A stretch of 64,000 bases of DNA from JBMOMT01 sp049324835 (GCA_049324835.1 JBMOMT010000046.1:18690-82689); one strand, 5' to 3'; counted from the stretch's first letter, positions 8,717-17,867 are shown. Translations and numbers: made by a program. The notes: generated by a model not told the origin, from the sequence alone.

Positions 8717-9642
8717 AATACTCACCGACACTCCGCAAATACGTCTCGCTGGTCATTTTGATAGGCTTTGTCGCCTGGGGGGGCTGGTACCTGCACCGCC
8801 ACGCGGCAGAGCTAGGCCGGCTGGCCGGGCTTTCCGTGGGAAGGGTGGTGCTGTTGTTGGGGCTGGCCCTGCTCAAGCTGGCAGCCATGGGATCCTTCAC
8901 CAAGGTCGTCGTCGGCAGTCTGGGCATCGATCTGGGCTTTTGGGAGTGGTTTGGCCTCTCGGCCATGACCTCGATGGGCAATTATCTCAGCCCCTTTCGC
9001 GGCGGGGCGGCCATCCGGGGCGTCTATCTCAAGGCGCGGCATGGCCTGCCATATTCGCTCTTTTTCAGCACCCTTGCCATTTTATACGTGCTTTCTTTTT
9101 CTACCAATGCCGTCATTGGATTGTTGGCGCTGGTGGTTCTGTGGGCTGCTTTTGGTGTGACCGATTTTGCCCTGACAGGGTTCCTGGCAGCGTGTCTGGT
9201 GTTGCCGGTGCTGTTATGGATCACTGTCAGGCGTTTGCCGCGCCTGCCCGGCCGGTGGACCGAGCAGCTCAATCGTGTCATCGAGGGCTGGCAGATTGTC
9301 GCTGCCCGGCCGGGCACGCTGCCGCTGCTGCTGCTGCTCTCGGTGCTCAACACTGGTGTCACGCTGTTGATGATTCATTTTTCGTTTGTTGCCTTTGGCA
9401 CCCACCTGCCGCTGACCGAAAGCCTGATTGCCAGCACGCTCTTTTTGATTTCGGCCATGATTCCCATCACGCCGGCGGGACTGGGCATTGCCGAGATGAT
9501 GCTGGTGTTGGCTTCTCAAACCCTCGGCGTCGAGGGGATGGTCAGTGTCCTTTCGGCGGGCTTGAACCGCAGCGCCATGATCGTCGTCAGCCTTGTGCTG
9601 GGGCCGCTGTTCAGCTACCTGCTGAGCAAGCGCGGGCTTTAG
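8713..9642 (+). CDS. AglD/UPF0104-type flippase-like integral membrane protein
   Basis: The protein is 309 residues from ATG 8713. It is mostly hydrophobic with about eight predicted helices, and contains 'NYLSPFRGGAAIRGVYLK' and 'PITPAGLGIAEMML', the two signatures of the lysylphosphatidylglycerol synthase TM / AglD family (PF03706). Members often sit beside a DPM1-like enzyme, as here, and are thought to flip or handle polyprenyl-linked sugars. The coupling to the upstream glycosyltransferase (ATGA overlap) supports joint function. Confidence 0.85.
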   Translation: MKYSPTLRKYVSLVILIGFVAWGGWYLHRHAAELGRLAGLSVGRVVLLLGLALLKLAAMGSFTKVVVGSLGIDLGFWEWFGLSAMTSMGNYLSPFRGGAAIRGVYLKARHGLPYSLFFSTLAILYVLSFSTNAVIGLLALVVLWAAFGVTDFALTGFLAACLVLPVLLWITVRRLPRLPGRWTEQLNRVIEGWQIVAARPGTLPLLLLLSVLNTGVTLLMIHFSFVAFGTHLPLTESLIASTLFLISAMIPITPAGLGIAEMMLVLASQTLGVEGMVSVLSAGLNRSAMIVVSLVLGPLFSYLLSKRGL

Positions 9643-9673
9643 GATGCGACCGTGGAAACGGAGGGGTGAAAAC

Positions 9674-10885
9674 ATGCCCGAGATCGCCGTCATCGGGGTC
9701 ACGTTATCCGGCAACAAGGGAGCGGCGTCGATGTTGCTCAGCGGCGTGGAGAATATCGCCCGGCTGGCGCCCAACGCCCGCTTTGCCGTGCTGAGCATTT
9801 ACCCGGACGAAGACCAGGCCGCCAACCACGACCCGCGGGTAGAGATCGTCTCCGCCAGGCCGCTGGCGCTGCTGGCGGCTGTGCCGCTGGCGCTGCTGTG
9901 GTGGGCTCTGGCGCGGCTGGGTCTGTCGCCCGGCCTCTTGCGCCGGAATCGTATCCTGGCGGCTCTGGATCGCTGCCAGTTGCTGGTGGATATGAGCGGC
10001 ATCAGCTTTTCCGATGGTCGGGGAGCGGTGCTGGCCTACAACGTGGCCTGTGTTCTGCCGGCCTTGCTGCTGGGCCGGCCGGTGATGAAATACTCGCAGG
10101 CGCTGGGGCCGTTCGAGACGGTTCTGAACCGGACGCTGGCCAGGATATTGCTGCCCCGGCTGGCGCTCATCGCCGCGCGGGGTGAGATCACGCGGGGCTA
10201 CCTTCGAGAACTGGACCTGGAAAACGTGACCCTCTGCGCCGACGCCGCCTTTGCCCTGGACGAGACGGATGAGCCCGATGGGCCGGAAGGTTTCGCCGGG
10301 CGCCGGCTGGTGGGCATCGCTGCCAGTTCGGTGGTCAGGGCCTATTGCCGGCAGCGGGGCCTCGATTATTGCCGGATTCTGGCCGATTTCGTCGACGGGC
10401 TCGTCGCTGCGGGCGAATACGGCGTCTGGCTCATCGCCCACGCCGTGCGTCGATCCGAAAAGGGCGGTCGCACCAGCGACGTGGAGGCCTGCCAGGCGAT
10501 TTACGCCCTGGTGCAGCACAAACAGCATTGTCGCCTCGTGGTTGAGGATCACCCCCCGGCGGCGCTGCGGGCGTTCATCGGACGCTGCGATTTTTTCGTC
10601 GCCTCCCGCTTTCACGCCATGGTCTCGGCGCTGTCCACGGGCGTGCCCGTGCTGGTCACCTCCTGGAGCCACAAGTACCGCGAGGTGCTGGCGGCGTTCG
10701 GGCTGGAAGCGTGGACGGTGGACTATCGGTCGCTCTCGGCGGCAGCGTTGGGGGAGCGGTTCGGGGCGCTGGTGGCCCAGGAGCGAGAGGTGCGGGATCG
10801 TATCGCCTGTCACCTGCCTGGCGCCATCGAATCGGCGCAGCAGAATGCGCGGCTGGCGGCGTCGTTGCTGGAGAGGGGGGATTGA
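9674..10885 (+). CDS. polysaccharide pyruvyl transferase family protein
   Basis: The protein is 403 residues. I chose ATG 9674 because GGAGGGG lies just upstream; an ATG at 9644 lacks such a site. It starts 'IAVIGVTLSGNKGAASML', the family N-terminus with a glycine-rich loop, followed by 'DMSGISFSDGRG' and a C-terminal 'SRFHAMVSALSTGVPVL' with the conserved R-F-H. The family (PF04230) transfers pyruvate from PEP as a ketal onto sugars of surface glycans; some members have other roles. Its partner downstream is an FrhB-like protein, an arrangement often seen in polysaccharide loci. A second family member lies at 24839. Confidence 0.87.
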   Translation: MPEIAVIGVTLSGNKGAASMLLSGVENIARLAPNARFAVLSIYPDEDQAANHDPRVEIVSARPLALLAAVPLALLWWALARLGLSPGLLRRNRILAALDRCQLLVDMSGISFSDGRGAVLAYNVACVLPALLLGRPVMKYSQALGPFETVLNRTLARILLPRLALIAARGEITRGYLRELDLENVTLCADAAFALDETDEPDGPEGFAGRRLVGIAASSVVRAYCRQRGLDYCRILADFVDGLVAAGEYGVWLIAHAVRRSEKGGRTSDVEACQAIYALVQHKQHCRLVVEDHPPAALRAFIGRCDFFVASRFHAMVSALSTGVPVLVTSWSHKYREVLAAFGLEAWTVDYRSLSAAALGERFGALVAQEREVRDRIACHLPGAIESAQQNARLAASLLERGD

Positions 10886-12004
10886 TTGGCCTACAGACTG
10901 GAAGACCGGCTGATGCGGCTCGCCGAGCGGTTCTTTGGTCTGCCCGACGAAGCGACGATGCGGCGTTATGTGGGGCCGTTCGAGGCCTGTTATCTGGGTT
11001 ATGCCAGCCAGGAGGCGCTGCGGGCCCGGGCGGCGTCCGGGGGGCTGGTCTCGGCGGTGCTGATCGATTTGCTGGAGCGTGGGATCATCCAGGGGGCGCT
11101 GATCAGCCGCATCGTGGTGCGCGAGGGGCGCGTTGAAGCGGAGCCGTTCATCGCCCGCAGCCGGGAAGAGATCCTCGGCGGCCAATCGAGCATCTATATG
11201 GAGTTTCCGCTGGCGCATCGCTTCCGCGAGCTGGCCCAAGAGGAGGGCCAGCTGGCGGTGGTGGCTCTGCCCTGCCATTTGCAACGGCTGCGCCGCTGGG
11301 AGGCGCGTGATGCGGCGCTGAAGGACAAGATCAGGCTGCGCATCGGCCTGGTCTGCGGGCGCAGTTCCTCCAAAGACCTGCTGCAAGAGGTGTTGCGGAA
11401 AAAGGGCATCCGTGAGGCGGACGTGGTCGATATGCGCTTTCGACAGGGCCACTGGCGGGGGCAGACGGTGCTCTGGCTGCGCGATGGCCGCGAGGTGCGG
11501 TTTCCCTTTCAGGATTTCAGTCTCTACCGCAACCTGCACTTTGAATGTGAGATCAAGTGTCTGCACTGCGCCGATCCCATCGGCGACGAGGCCGATCTGG
11601 TCTGCGGCGACGCCTGGCTGCCGGAGCTGAAGGGGCATCCGGTGAAACATTCCATCGCCATCGCGCGCACGCCGCAGGCCGCCGCCTGGCTGGACGAGAT
11701 GATGGCGCGTGGATACCTCACCATGCAGCGGGTGTCGCCGGAAACGATTTTTCGGGCGCAGCGGCGGGGTCTGATCCCGATGAAGCGGGGCAAGGCGGCC
11801 AAGACCCGTCTCGGCGGTCTGTTTGGTTTCAAGATGAAACCCAACGGCGCATGGCGCTCCCGCTGGAACGATTATCTGACGGCGGCGATGGTGCTGCTCA
11901 ATTACCGGCTGTCGCGCAGTCGATTCAGGGCGCTGGTCTTTGGGGCGCCCAAACCGCTCTTGCGTATCTATCTGATGGTGATGTCTTTGTTGAAGGATTT
12001 TTGA
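10886..12004 (+). CDS. FrhB-like (coenzyme F420 hydrogenase/dehydrogenase beta family) protein
   Basis: The protein is 372 residues from TTG 10886, directly after the previous stop, with a G-rich ribosome site (GAGAGGGGG) upstream. It shows 'ASGGLVSAVLIDLLERGII', 'PCHLQRL' and 'CEIKCLHCADPIGDEADLVCGDAW', the Fe-S/flavin-binding layout of the FrhB_FdhB family. Family members in polysaccharide clusters are paired with pyruvyl transferases, where a redox role in sugar or ketal modification is suspected but not shown. Cytoplasmic. The reaction here is unknown. Confidence 0.85.
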   Translation: MAYRLEDRLMRLAERFFGLPDEATMRRYVGPFEACYLGYASQEALRARAASGGLVSAVLIDLLERGIIQGALISRIVVREGRVEAEPFIARSREEILGGQSSIYMEFPLAHRFRELAQEEGQLAVVALPCHLQRLRRWEARDAALKDKIRLRIGLVCGRSSSKDLLQEVLRKKGIREADVVDMRFRQGHWRGQTVLWLRDGREVRFPFQDFSLYRNLHFECEIKCLHCADPIGDEADLVCGDAWLPELKGHPVKHSIAIARTPQAAAWLDEMMARGYLTMQRVSPETIFRAQRRGLIPMKRGKAAKTRLGGLFGFKMKPNGAWRSRWNDYLTAAMVLLNYRLSRSRFRALVFGAPKPLLRIYLMVMSLLKDF

Positions 12005-12008
12005 GGGT

Positions 12009-14480
12009 ATGGCAAGAACACTGCCAGATGAAGTGAGGGGAACAAGGCGTTGGGAAAAAAAGATCTGCTGGCTGTGGGATCGTAGCTGGCCACTGCTGGC
12101 GCTTGCTGCTCTGGTAGCCGTTTTTTGCTGGCGGTCGATCTTTTGGGGTGAGGTTCTGGTGCCGGCCGATTTGCTGTCTCAGCAGTTTCCCTGGAAGGTC
12201 GAATCGAACGATTTTCGCGCGCACAACCTCTTTTCTTCCGACATCATTGACTCGCAGTATCCGGCGCGTGCTGTGGCCCGGCACGTGATCCGCTTGGGAC
12301 AGCTTCCTCTGTGGGATCCTTACACCTCCAGCGGCAGACCTCTGGGCGCGATGCCCGTCTATGCGCTTTCTTTTCCTCTCAATGTGCTGCTCTGGCTCCT
12401 TCCTCTCGATGTGGGTTTTACCTGGCTGGCTGCTTTGCGGCTTTTTATCTCTGGTGCAGCCATGTATGCCTTTTTACGCGAGTTGAATCTGACAAAACCG
12501 TCGGCGCTGTTGGGGGGCATTGCCTTTGCCTTCAACGGATTCGTCATTGTCTGGCTCAATGCGACGGCCGGCGTCACCTTGAGCCTGGCCCCGCTGGTGT
12601 TCTGGGCTGGAGAACGATCCATCAAGAAGGCGAGTGCCGTCAATCTGTGCCTGCTGGCGCTGGCAGCAGCGATTCTGGTGAGTGGTGGGTTCTTGGCGGT
12701 CGTTTTGTATGTGTTGTACGCACTGAGCGGGTATTTATTGTTTCGAGCGGTATCGCAGGCCCGGCAGGAGATGCAGAGGCGGGAAGCGTTGCGCAAATTG
12801 ATACTGAGCGCATTGGCCATTGCTCTGGGGCTGGCTCTGATGGCGCCCCAGTTGTGGTCGTTCTGGGATCATCTGAAATTGACCGGTTACGATGCACAGC
12901 GTGCCTCCCAGCAGCAGGGGCTAAATACCGAACCTGTGCACAACCTGATTCGCTACCTGATTCCAGACTATTACGGCAAACCGGCTGCTCAAGATTTTTT
13001 CGATGCCTACCCGGAATATACCGGCTATGTGGGCATCTTGCCTCTCTTTTTGGCGGTGCTGGCGCTGGCTGGTAAACGGCGTCCGGCGGTGTGGTTCTTT
13101 GGCTTGCTGGGCGTTCTGGCTTTGGGTATGGCCTTTGGAGCTCCTTTCAATCGTTGGCTGGTTCGACTTCCCGGATTGAACATGGGCGGCGGCGCGCGCC
13201 TCAAATCGATGGTTGCTTTTTCGGCGGCTGTGCTGGCAGCCTATGGCCTCGATTTTTTGCTGGATGGGGGCAAATCGGCCCGGCAGATCAGGCGCGTTGT
13301 CTGTGCGGGTTTTTTGACGGCCGCCGTTGCCGGGGGCGTTGTTCTTTTGACCGAGGCGTATTGGGGGCCCGGCGGGGCTGCCTCTCACGTCTTTGGCCGG
13401 AGCCTGAAGTGGCTGTGGCAAGAGACCCGATTGGATAATCACCTGTTTGAAGACCTCCTCCTCTTGTCATTGTGGGTTTTGGGAAGTCTGGCCCTGCTGG
13501 TAGCCGCAGTCAAAGGCACGATCTCGAGACGGGGCGCGACCCTGGGCGCGTTGCTCCTGCTTGTCTTTGATCTGGTGGGTTGGGGCATGGCCTATAGCCG
13601 GCCGGTAGATAGAGACCTCGTTTTCCCCGAGACGTCGGGCATCGACTTTTTGCAAAACGACAAAAGCCTTTTCCGTGTGACTGGCCTCGATGACGTGCTT
13701 TCGCCCAACATGCCAGGGGTGTACCAGCTTCAAGATATCGCCGGGCACGATCCCCTGGCTCCTGATCGCTACCGGCTGTTTCTTCAGACGATCGACCCCG
13801 GCACGAGTTTCGGCGTGCGCGGTACGATCATGCAGTTGAGCACTCAGACGGCGCACCTGAATTCTCCCCTGCTGGACCTCTTGAACCTCAAGTATATCGC
13901 CGTGCCACCTGTTATGGCTGGCGAGACGTTTCTCACGCAAGATGGCCACTTTGTGCTGGTTTACGCCGGGCCGGATATGGCCATTTTCGAGAATACACAC
14001 GTTCTGCCCCGCTGTTACCTGGTTTCCCAGGCCGAGGTTGTGACCGATCCGGAGGTAATCCTGAGCCGTCTGGCCAATGGTGAGATCGATCCCAGGGCAA
14101 CGGTTCTTTTGGAAGAGTCGCTGCCTCAGTCGTTTTTAGAGAACTCTGCCGGAGCGGCGCAGACTGTGCCTGAAATTGTCTCGTATACCGCCAATCGTAT
14201 CATTGTCCGCGCCCAAACCGATGCCCCGGCCTGGCTGGTGCTGGCAGATAGTTATTACCCTGGCTGGACGACTATTCTCGATGGCCGGCCGGCCGAAATT
14301 TACCGGGCCAACTATTTGTTCCGGGCTGTGTTTATGCCGCCGGGAGAGCATGAGGTAGCCTTTGTCTTTCAACCCTTGCCGTACTATTTGGGATCGGCCG
14401 TGCGTTTGCTGGCGCTGCTGGTGATGGCAATCGCACTTTTGATAGGTTGGAAGAGAAAAAGGAGCCACACCGATGGCTAG
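12009..14480 (+). CDS. YfhO-like multi-spanning membrane protein (GT-C fold candidate)
   Basis: The protein is 823 residues from ATG 12009. A cytoplasmic start is followed by about 12-14 hydrophobic helices. Near the first loop is 'VPADLLSQQFPWK', like the D-containing first loop of GT-C enzymes and YfhO proteins. The C-terminal soluble part carries 'LADSYYPGWTTILDG' and 'PPGEHEVAFVFQP', both characteristic of the YfhO family. YfhO proteins act in glycosylation of teichoic acids or other exported glycans using polyprenyl-phosphate sugars, which fits the DPM1-like genes here. It overlaps the next gene by 8 bp. Confidence 0.82.
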   Translation: MARTLPDEVRGTRRWEKKICWLWDRSWPLLALAALVAVFCWRSIFWGEVLVPADLLSQQFPWKVESNDFRAHNLFSSDIIDSQYPARAVARHVIRLGQLPLWDPYTSSGRPLGAMPVYALSFPLNVLLWLLPLDVGFTWLAALRLFISGAAMYAFLRELNLTKPSALLGGIAFAFNGFVIVWLNATAGVTLSLAPLVFWAGERSIKKASAVNLCLLALAAAILVSGGFLAVVLYVLYALSGYLLFRAVSQARQEMQRREALRKLILSALAIALGLALMAPQLWSFWDHLKLTGYDAQRASQQQGLNTEPVHNLIRYLIPDYYGKPAAQDFFDAYPEYTGYVGILPLFLAVLALAGKRRPAVWFFGLLGVLALGMAFGAPFNRWLVRLPGLNMGGGARLKSMVAFSAAVLAAYGLDFLLDGGKSARQIRRVVCAGFLTAAVAGGVVLLTEAYWGPGGAASHVFGRSLKWLWQETRLDNHLFEDLLLLSLWVLGSLALLVAAVKGTISRRGATLGALLLLVFDLVGWGMAYSRPVDRDLVFPETSGIDFLQNDKSLFRVTGLDDVLSPNMPGVYQLQDIAGHDPLAPDRYRLFLQTIDPGTSFGVRGTIMQLSTQTAHLNSPLLDLLNLKYIAVPPVMAGETFLTQDGHFVLVYAGPDMAIFENTHVLPRCYLVSQAEVVTDPEVILSRLANGEIDPRATVLLEESLPQSFLENSAGAAQTVPEIVSYTANRIIVRAQTDAPAWLVLADSYYPGWTTILDGRPAEIYRANYLFRAVFMPPGEHEVAFVFQPLPYYLGSAVRLLALLVMAIALLIGWKRKRSHTDG

Positions 14481-15798
14481 AGGCAGCCGCGTGTGGCGGT
14501 TCTTGCCGTTGCTGGCCGTGCTGCTGGGTGGGGCCCTGCTCGGCGGGTGGCTTTTCTTGGGTCTGATCGACGTGCCGGCATGGATGTCCCTGCCCCGCGA
14601 CGACGCACTCATCCCTGTGGCCGATGTGTACGGCGCCAATCAGGTGGGGCAGAGTTTCGTCGCCCGCTGGGACGGGCTTTCCAGGGTGGATGTCTTTTGG
14701 CAGCCCTCCGGGCAGCCGGTTCATGGCCTGTTGAGACTCGAATCTGTCGTTGCGAACGAGACTCTGTTTGTGGGCGAATTCAACTGCTCTGGAGCTGAGT
14801 CGTGGTGCGCCTTGTCCTTTCCTCCGATCCAGGATGCAGCGGGACAGGCTTTGGTTATTTCTCTTCAAGCTCCATCAGCAGTGGAATCCACGGCGATGAT
14901 CTTGAGCGCCTGGCCTGCGGATGCCTATTCGCCGGGCGAGATGCTTCTCAACAGCGAGCCCCTGCCGTTGGACCTCGTTTTCCGGCCCTATTACCGGCTG
15001 CAGGGGTGGTCAGAGAGAGGACGTTGGCTGGCGGATCGCTGGCGGGTATTCATGCAGATGCTGGATGGCCCGGACGAGCCTGGCGGGATGGTGCGCGGGA
15101 GCGCGCGTAAATTATCGCTGCTGGCGCTGAACGTGGCGGCTTTATCCCTGCTGATAGCCCTGATCACCGCTCGAGCTTCTCAGCCTGGCCCTTTGCTGGC
15201 CCGCTGGCTGTGGCTGGCCGTGATTTTAGGGCAATGTCTGGCTTTGGTGGTGGGGGTATCTGTGGCGCGCGCCGAGCGCTGGCTGGCGACGCCTCCGCGC
15301 GCCGAGGCTTCTGGTCTGAGGGGAGCAGATGGCGAGGTCGTATTCGATGACTTGCTGCTCAGAGTGGCTGCCAGAGATGTAACTTTTGAAACCGATCCCG
15401 ATGCAGTTGACGTGCGCTGGTTTGAAATCGAGGGCCGCCGGCAGCCCGTGCTGTGGGCCCATGCTTTTTCTCGCCTGAACTTTGTGGTGCAGGTTCCGGA
15501 TCGCGGCTGGCTGGAGTTCGGCGCGGCTCTTTCGCCAGAGGCCTGGGACAAGGACGGCGACGGTGTCGAGTTTGTGATCACGGTATCTACGGCGGAGAGC
15601 ATCGAGCAGGTGTACTGGCGGGCCGTGGACCCGGCGCACAACCCCGATGACCGCCGCTGGTTTGAAGAGCGGGTGGCCCTGAGCCATTACGCCGGCCAGG
15701 AGGTGACCCTCACGCTGAACACCTATCCTCGCGGCCACAACAGTTGGGACTGGGCCGGCTGGCGGCACCCGATCATCGTCGGGCAGCCTTTTGAATGA
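14473..15798 (+). CDS. membrane protein with divergent G-Q-S-F domain and extracytoplasmic C-terminal domain
   Basis: The protein is 441 residues from ATG 14473. One N-terminal helix is followed by a domain starting 'NQVGQSFVARWDGLSRVDVF' that matches the G-Q-T-F domain of three neighbours, although the middle is diverged. Two further helices lie at about 215-265. The last about 170 residues ('FEIEGRRQPVLWAHAFSRLNF', 'VALSHYAGQEVTLTLNTYP') look like an extracellular beta-sandwich. No catalytic motif recognised. The overlap with the YfhO-like gene suggests the two proteins work together. Topology and function are inferred. Confidence 0.7.
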   Translation: MARGSRVWRFLPLLAVLLGGALLGGWLFLGLIDVPAWMSLPRDDALIPVADVYGANQVGQSFVARWDGLSRVDVFWQPSGQPVHGLLRLESVVANETLFVGEFNCSGAESWCALSFPPIQDAAGQALVISLQAPSAVESTAMILSAWPADAYSPGEMLLNSEPLPLDLVFRPYYRLQGWSERGRWLADRWRVFMQMLDGPDEPGGMVRGSARKLSLLALNVAALSLLIALITARASQPGPLLARWLWLAVILGQCLALVVGVSVARAERWLATPPRAEASGLRGADGEVVFDDLLLRVAARDVTFETDPDAVDVRWFEIEGRRQPVLWAHAFSRLNFVVQVPDRGWLEFGAALSPEAWDKDGDGVEFVITVSTAESIEQVYWRAVDPAHNPDDRRWFEERVALSHYAGQEVTLTLNTYPRGHNSWDWAGWRHPIIVGQPFE

Positions 15799-15834
15799 GG
15801 ACGCTTGGGCTAAATCTTTGGTACTCGATGTTGA

Positions 15835-15863
15835 TTGACGGTCGCATACAACCGTGATATAAT
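15835..15863 (+). promoter_or_regulatory. sigma70-type promoter for the secreted repeat protein
   Basis: TTGACG (15835-15840), a 17-bp spacer and TATAAT (15858-15863). It lies 60 bp before the gene at 15925. Confidence 0.8.
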
Positions 15864-15878
15864 ATCGTTGCCAGGGGG

Positions 15879-15904
15879 GGCGGTCGGAGTAGGCCGCCTT
15901 TTTA
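15879..15904 (+). terminator. short hairpin plus T-run between promoter and gene (possible attenuator)
   Basis: GGCGG (15879-15883) can pair with CCGCC (15894-15898), followed by TTTTTA. It lies about 10 nt after the expected start of transcription. The stem is only 5 bp, so early termination is a possibility only. Confidence 0.35.
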
Positions 15905-15924
15905 TTATGTGTAATGGAGGGAAT

Positions 15925-17742
15925 ATGAAAACAAGATCGGTCTGGCAAATTGTGAGCGCGCTGCTCTGGCTGCTGCTGTTGGTCGCCATCGGGCCGGCGA
16001 GCAGCGGGCGACCCTCTTTCGCCTCGCCGGGCATCCAGTCCGCCGTCACCGTCACCAGCCCCTCCGGCGCGGCGAGCGACATAGTGGCCGACGGCGATGA
16101 CTTTTTCACCCGCATCCTCGGCGATCCGCGCGACATGAATGACCGTCTCGATCTACGCTGGCAGGATGGCATCAGCAACATCTCGGTTACTGGCGGTATC
16201 TGGCAAGGTAGTTGGACAACCCTTGGCACAGTCTATGCGCTCTTTCCTGGCCTGGGCCCGGGTGAAGCCCAGATTGGGCCAGTGGGCAGCCTGTACCCCA
16301 TCGACACTACCGTTTATCGCCATCTCAGTTTCCGTGCGTACAGCGCCAATAGTGCCAGCTATGTCTGGTGGGCGTATCCTGGCTACCAAAACGGTGCCAG
16401 CGCGGTCGCTACGGGTGCTATCTCTGCCGGTCAATGGAAGACGGCCATCCACACTCTGAGCTCAGGCTGGAGCGGCTCAATGCAGGGACTACGCCTCCAA
16501 CTCCAACAAGCGGCCTCCGATTTGAGGATCGACTGGCTGCGCCTGACCAACCCCGCCACCTCGCCCAGCTTTAACATCACCTGGTCTGGCGCTGGCAGCG
16601 GCGAGGTGGACATCTACTGCGACGACGACACCAGCTTTGGCAACGGCGCCATCGCCCAGATCGCCAACGACACAGCCAACGATGGCAGTTTCACCTGGCA
16701 GACGGCCGCCTTTCCGCCGGGCGCGTATTACATCTATGTCGAGCACAACAGCGACGGCGCCGGCAACGGCGATTACAGCAGCGGCCCGCTGACCATCGCG
16801 CCGACGCCCATTCTGGATTTCACCGCGCCCAGCGTCACCAGCGGCGACGATTACGCCACCGCCGTGGTGGGCAGTCCGTGGGACATGAGCGACGATAGCA
16901 GTATCCTTGGCCTCGATTGGACGCGCTGCAACATTCGCGATCTCTCTTTTAGTGGCGGGCAGATGCACGCCACAGTAGACCACGCAGCGTGGTGTTCTGG
17001 CTCAGACCCGGATGCTGAATCGTTTGTTTACCTCAATGTAGACCCCGGGCAGCCCATCGATACCACCAAGTACAAATACCTTTCCTGGCGGTGGTATGTC
17101 GAAGGTGACTGGTCGAGCGCCGATGCTCGCCTGAGCGATGAGAACGGTTGGATCACACGCTTTATCTACTTCTCTACATGGCCTCCGACGAGCGGTAACA
17201 CGCTGAACGACGTGATCATTTGGGAGGGGTGGAACGCGTATACCGTTGACCTTTCACAGCCGGACTCTCTGGACGACGCCAGCCCTGGTTCAGGCCCCGG
17301 TTGGACAGGGACCAAAGGCGCTCTCCGTTTTGACTTTATGGAAGCAGCCGTAAATACTTTTGATTTCGACGTCGATTACCTGCTGCTCACCGCCGATCCC
17401 ACCGCCCAGGCCGGCAGCAGCTACACTATCCAGTGGACCATCCAGGCCAGCGAGCGGCCCATGACCATCACCCTCAAATACGATACCGACACGGACCCCA
17501 CCGGTTTTGCCGGCACCATCGCCACCCTGACGCCCGGCGGCGATGGCACGCCGCTGCCCGGCCCGTACTATATCTATTTGCCCCTGGCGCTCAAGAATTA
17601 CCAGCCAGACCTGCCCGCCGAGGGTGTGTATCGCTGGAGCGTGCCCGGCGCGCTTGCCGGCGCGTATTACATCTATGCCCAGGTCGATGACGGCCTCAAC
17701 GTGGTGGGCTGGTACAGCCAGGCGCCGCTGGTCATCGAATAA
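15925..17742 (+). CDS. secreted protein with two repeated beta-sandwich modules and an LPLALKNY segment
   Basis: The protein is 605 residues from ATG 15925 with GGAGGG upstream; a longer frame would include the promoter and is rejected. Signal peptide: basic start, then a hydrophobic stretch to about residue 30. Two modules of about 180 residues repeat: 'GDPRDMNDRLDLRW' matches 'GSPWDMSDDSSILGLDW', 'YPIDTTVYRHLSFRAY' matches 'QPIDTTKYKYLSWRWY', and each ends in a strand such as 'IDWLRLTNP' or 'VDYLLLTADP'. Each is followed by an Ig-like strand ending 'AYYIY'. 'IYLPLALKNYQ' sits near residue 560, inside the last Ig-like unit. Probably cell-surface or extracellular, maybe glycan-binding. It has its own promoter. 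Confidence 0.8.
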   Translation: MKTRSVWQIVSALLWLLLLVAIGPASSGRPSFASPGIQSAVTVTSPSGAASDIVADGDDFFTRILGDPRDMNDRLDLRWQDGISNISVTGGIWQGSWTTLGTVYALFPGLGPGEAQIGPVGSLYPIDTTVYRHLSFRAYSANSASYVWWAYPGYQNGASAVATGAISAGQWKTAIHTLSSGWSGSMQGLRLQLQQAASDLRIDWLRLTNPATSPSFNITWSGAGSGEVDIYCDDDTSFGNGAIAQIANDTANDGSFTWQTAAFPPGAYYIYVEHNSDGAGNGDYSSGPLTIAPTPILDFTAPSVTSGDDYATAVVGSPWDMSDDSSILGLDWTRCNIRDLSFSGGQMHATVDHAAWCSGSDPDAESFVYLNVDPGQPIDTTKYKYLSWRWYVEGDWSSADARLSDENGWITRFIYFSTWPPTSGNTLNDVIIWEGWNAYTVDLSQPDSLDDASPGSGPGWTGTKGALRFDFMEAAVNTFDFDVDYLLLTADPTAQAGSSYTIQWTIQASERPMTITLKYDTDTDPTGFAGTIATLTPGGDGTPLPGPYYIYLPLALKNYQPDLPAEGVYRWSVPGALAGAYYIYAQVDDGLNVVGWYSQAPLVIE

Positions 17743-17750
17743 CCTCTTCA

Positions 17751-17765
17751 GGTGCGACGCACCTT
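17751..17765. repeat. odd palindrome A-GGTGCG-A-CGCACC-T
   Basis: AGGTGCGACGCACCT forms a perfect 7-bp stem around one base. The same core (GTGCG-W-CGCAC) appears twice inside the element at 703-839, and a diverged version lies at 59463-59490. It looks like a dispersed palindromic repeat of this genome. Confidence 0.6.
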
Positions 17766-17774
17766 GGAGACTCG

Positions 17775-17810
17775 GAGGCGCATCTCGTTGCGACGGGCTG
17801 CGCCTCTTTT
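17775..17810 (+). terminator. intrinsic terminator after the secreted protein gene
   Basis: GAGGCGCA (17775-17782) pairs with TGCGCCTC (17799-17806), followed by TTTT. The T-run runs directly into the -35 box of the next promoter at 17809. Confidence 0.7.
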
Positions 17811-17837
17811 GACAACCCCCTCCCTCTGCGGTATAAT
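17809..17837 (+). promoter_or_regulatory. consensus sigma70-type promoter
   Basis: TTGACA (17809-17814), 17-bp spacer, TATAAT (17832-17837): a perfect consensus in both boxes. It drives the gene starting at 17868 and probably the following polysaccharide genes. Confidence 0.88.
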
Positions 17838-17867
17838 CGGGCGCGTTGGCTGAAGGAGTGGCTGCTC

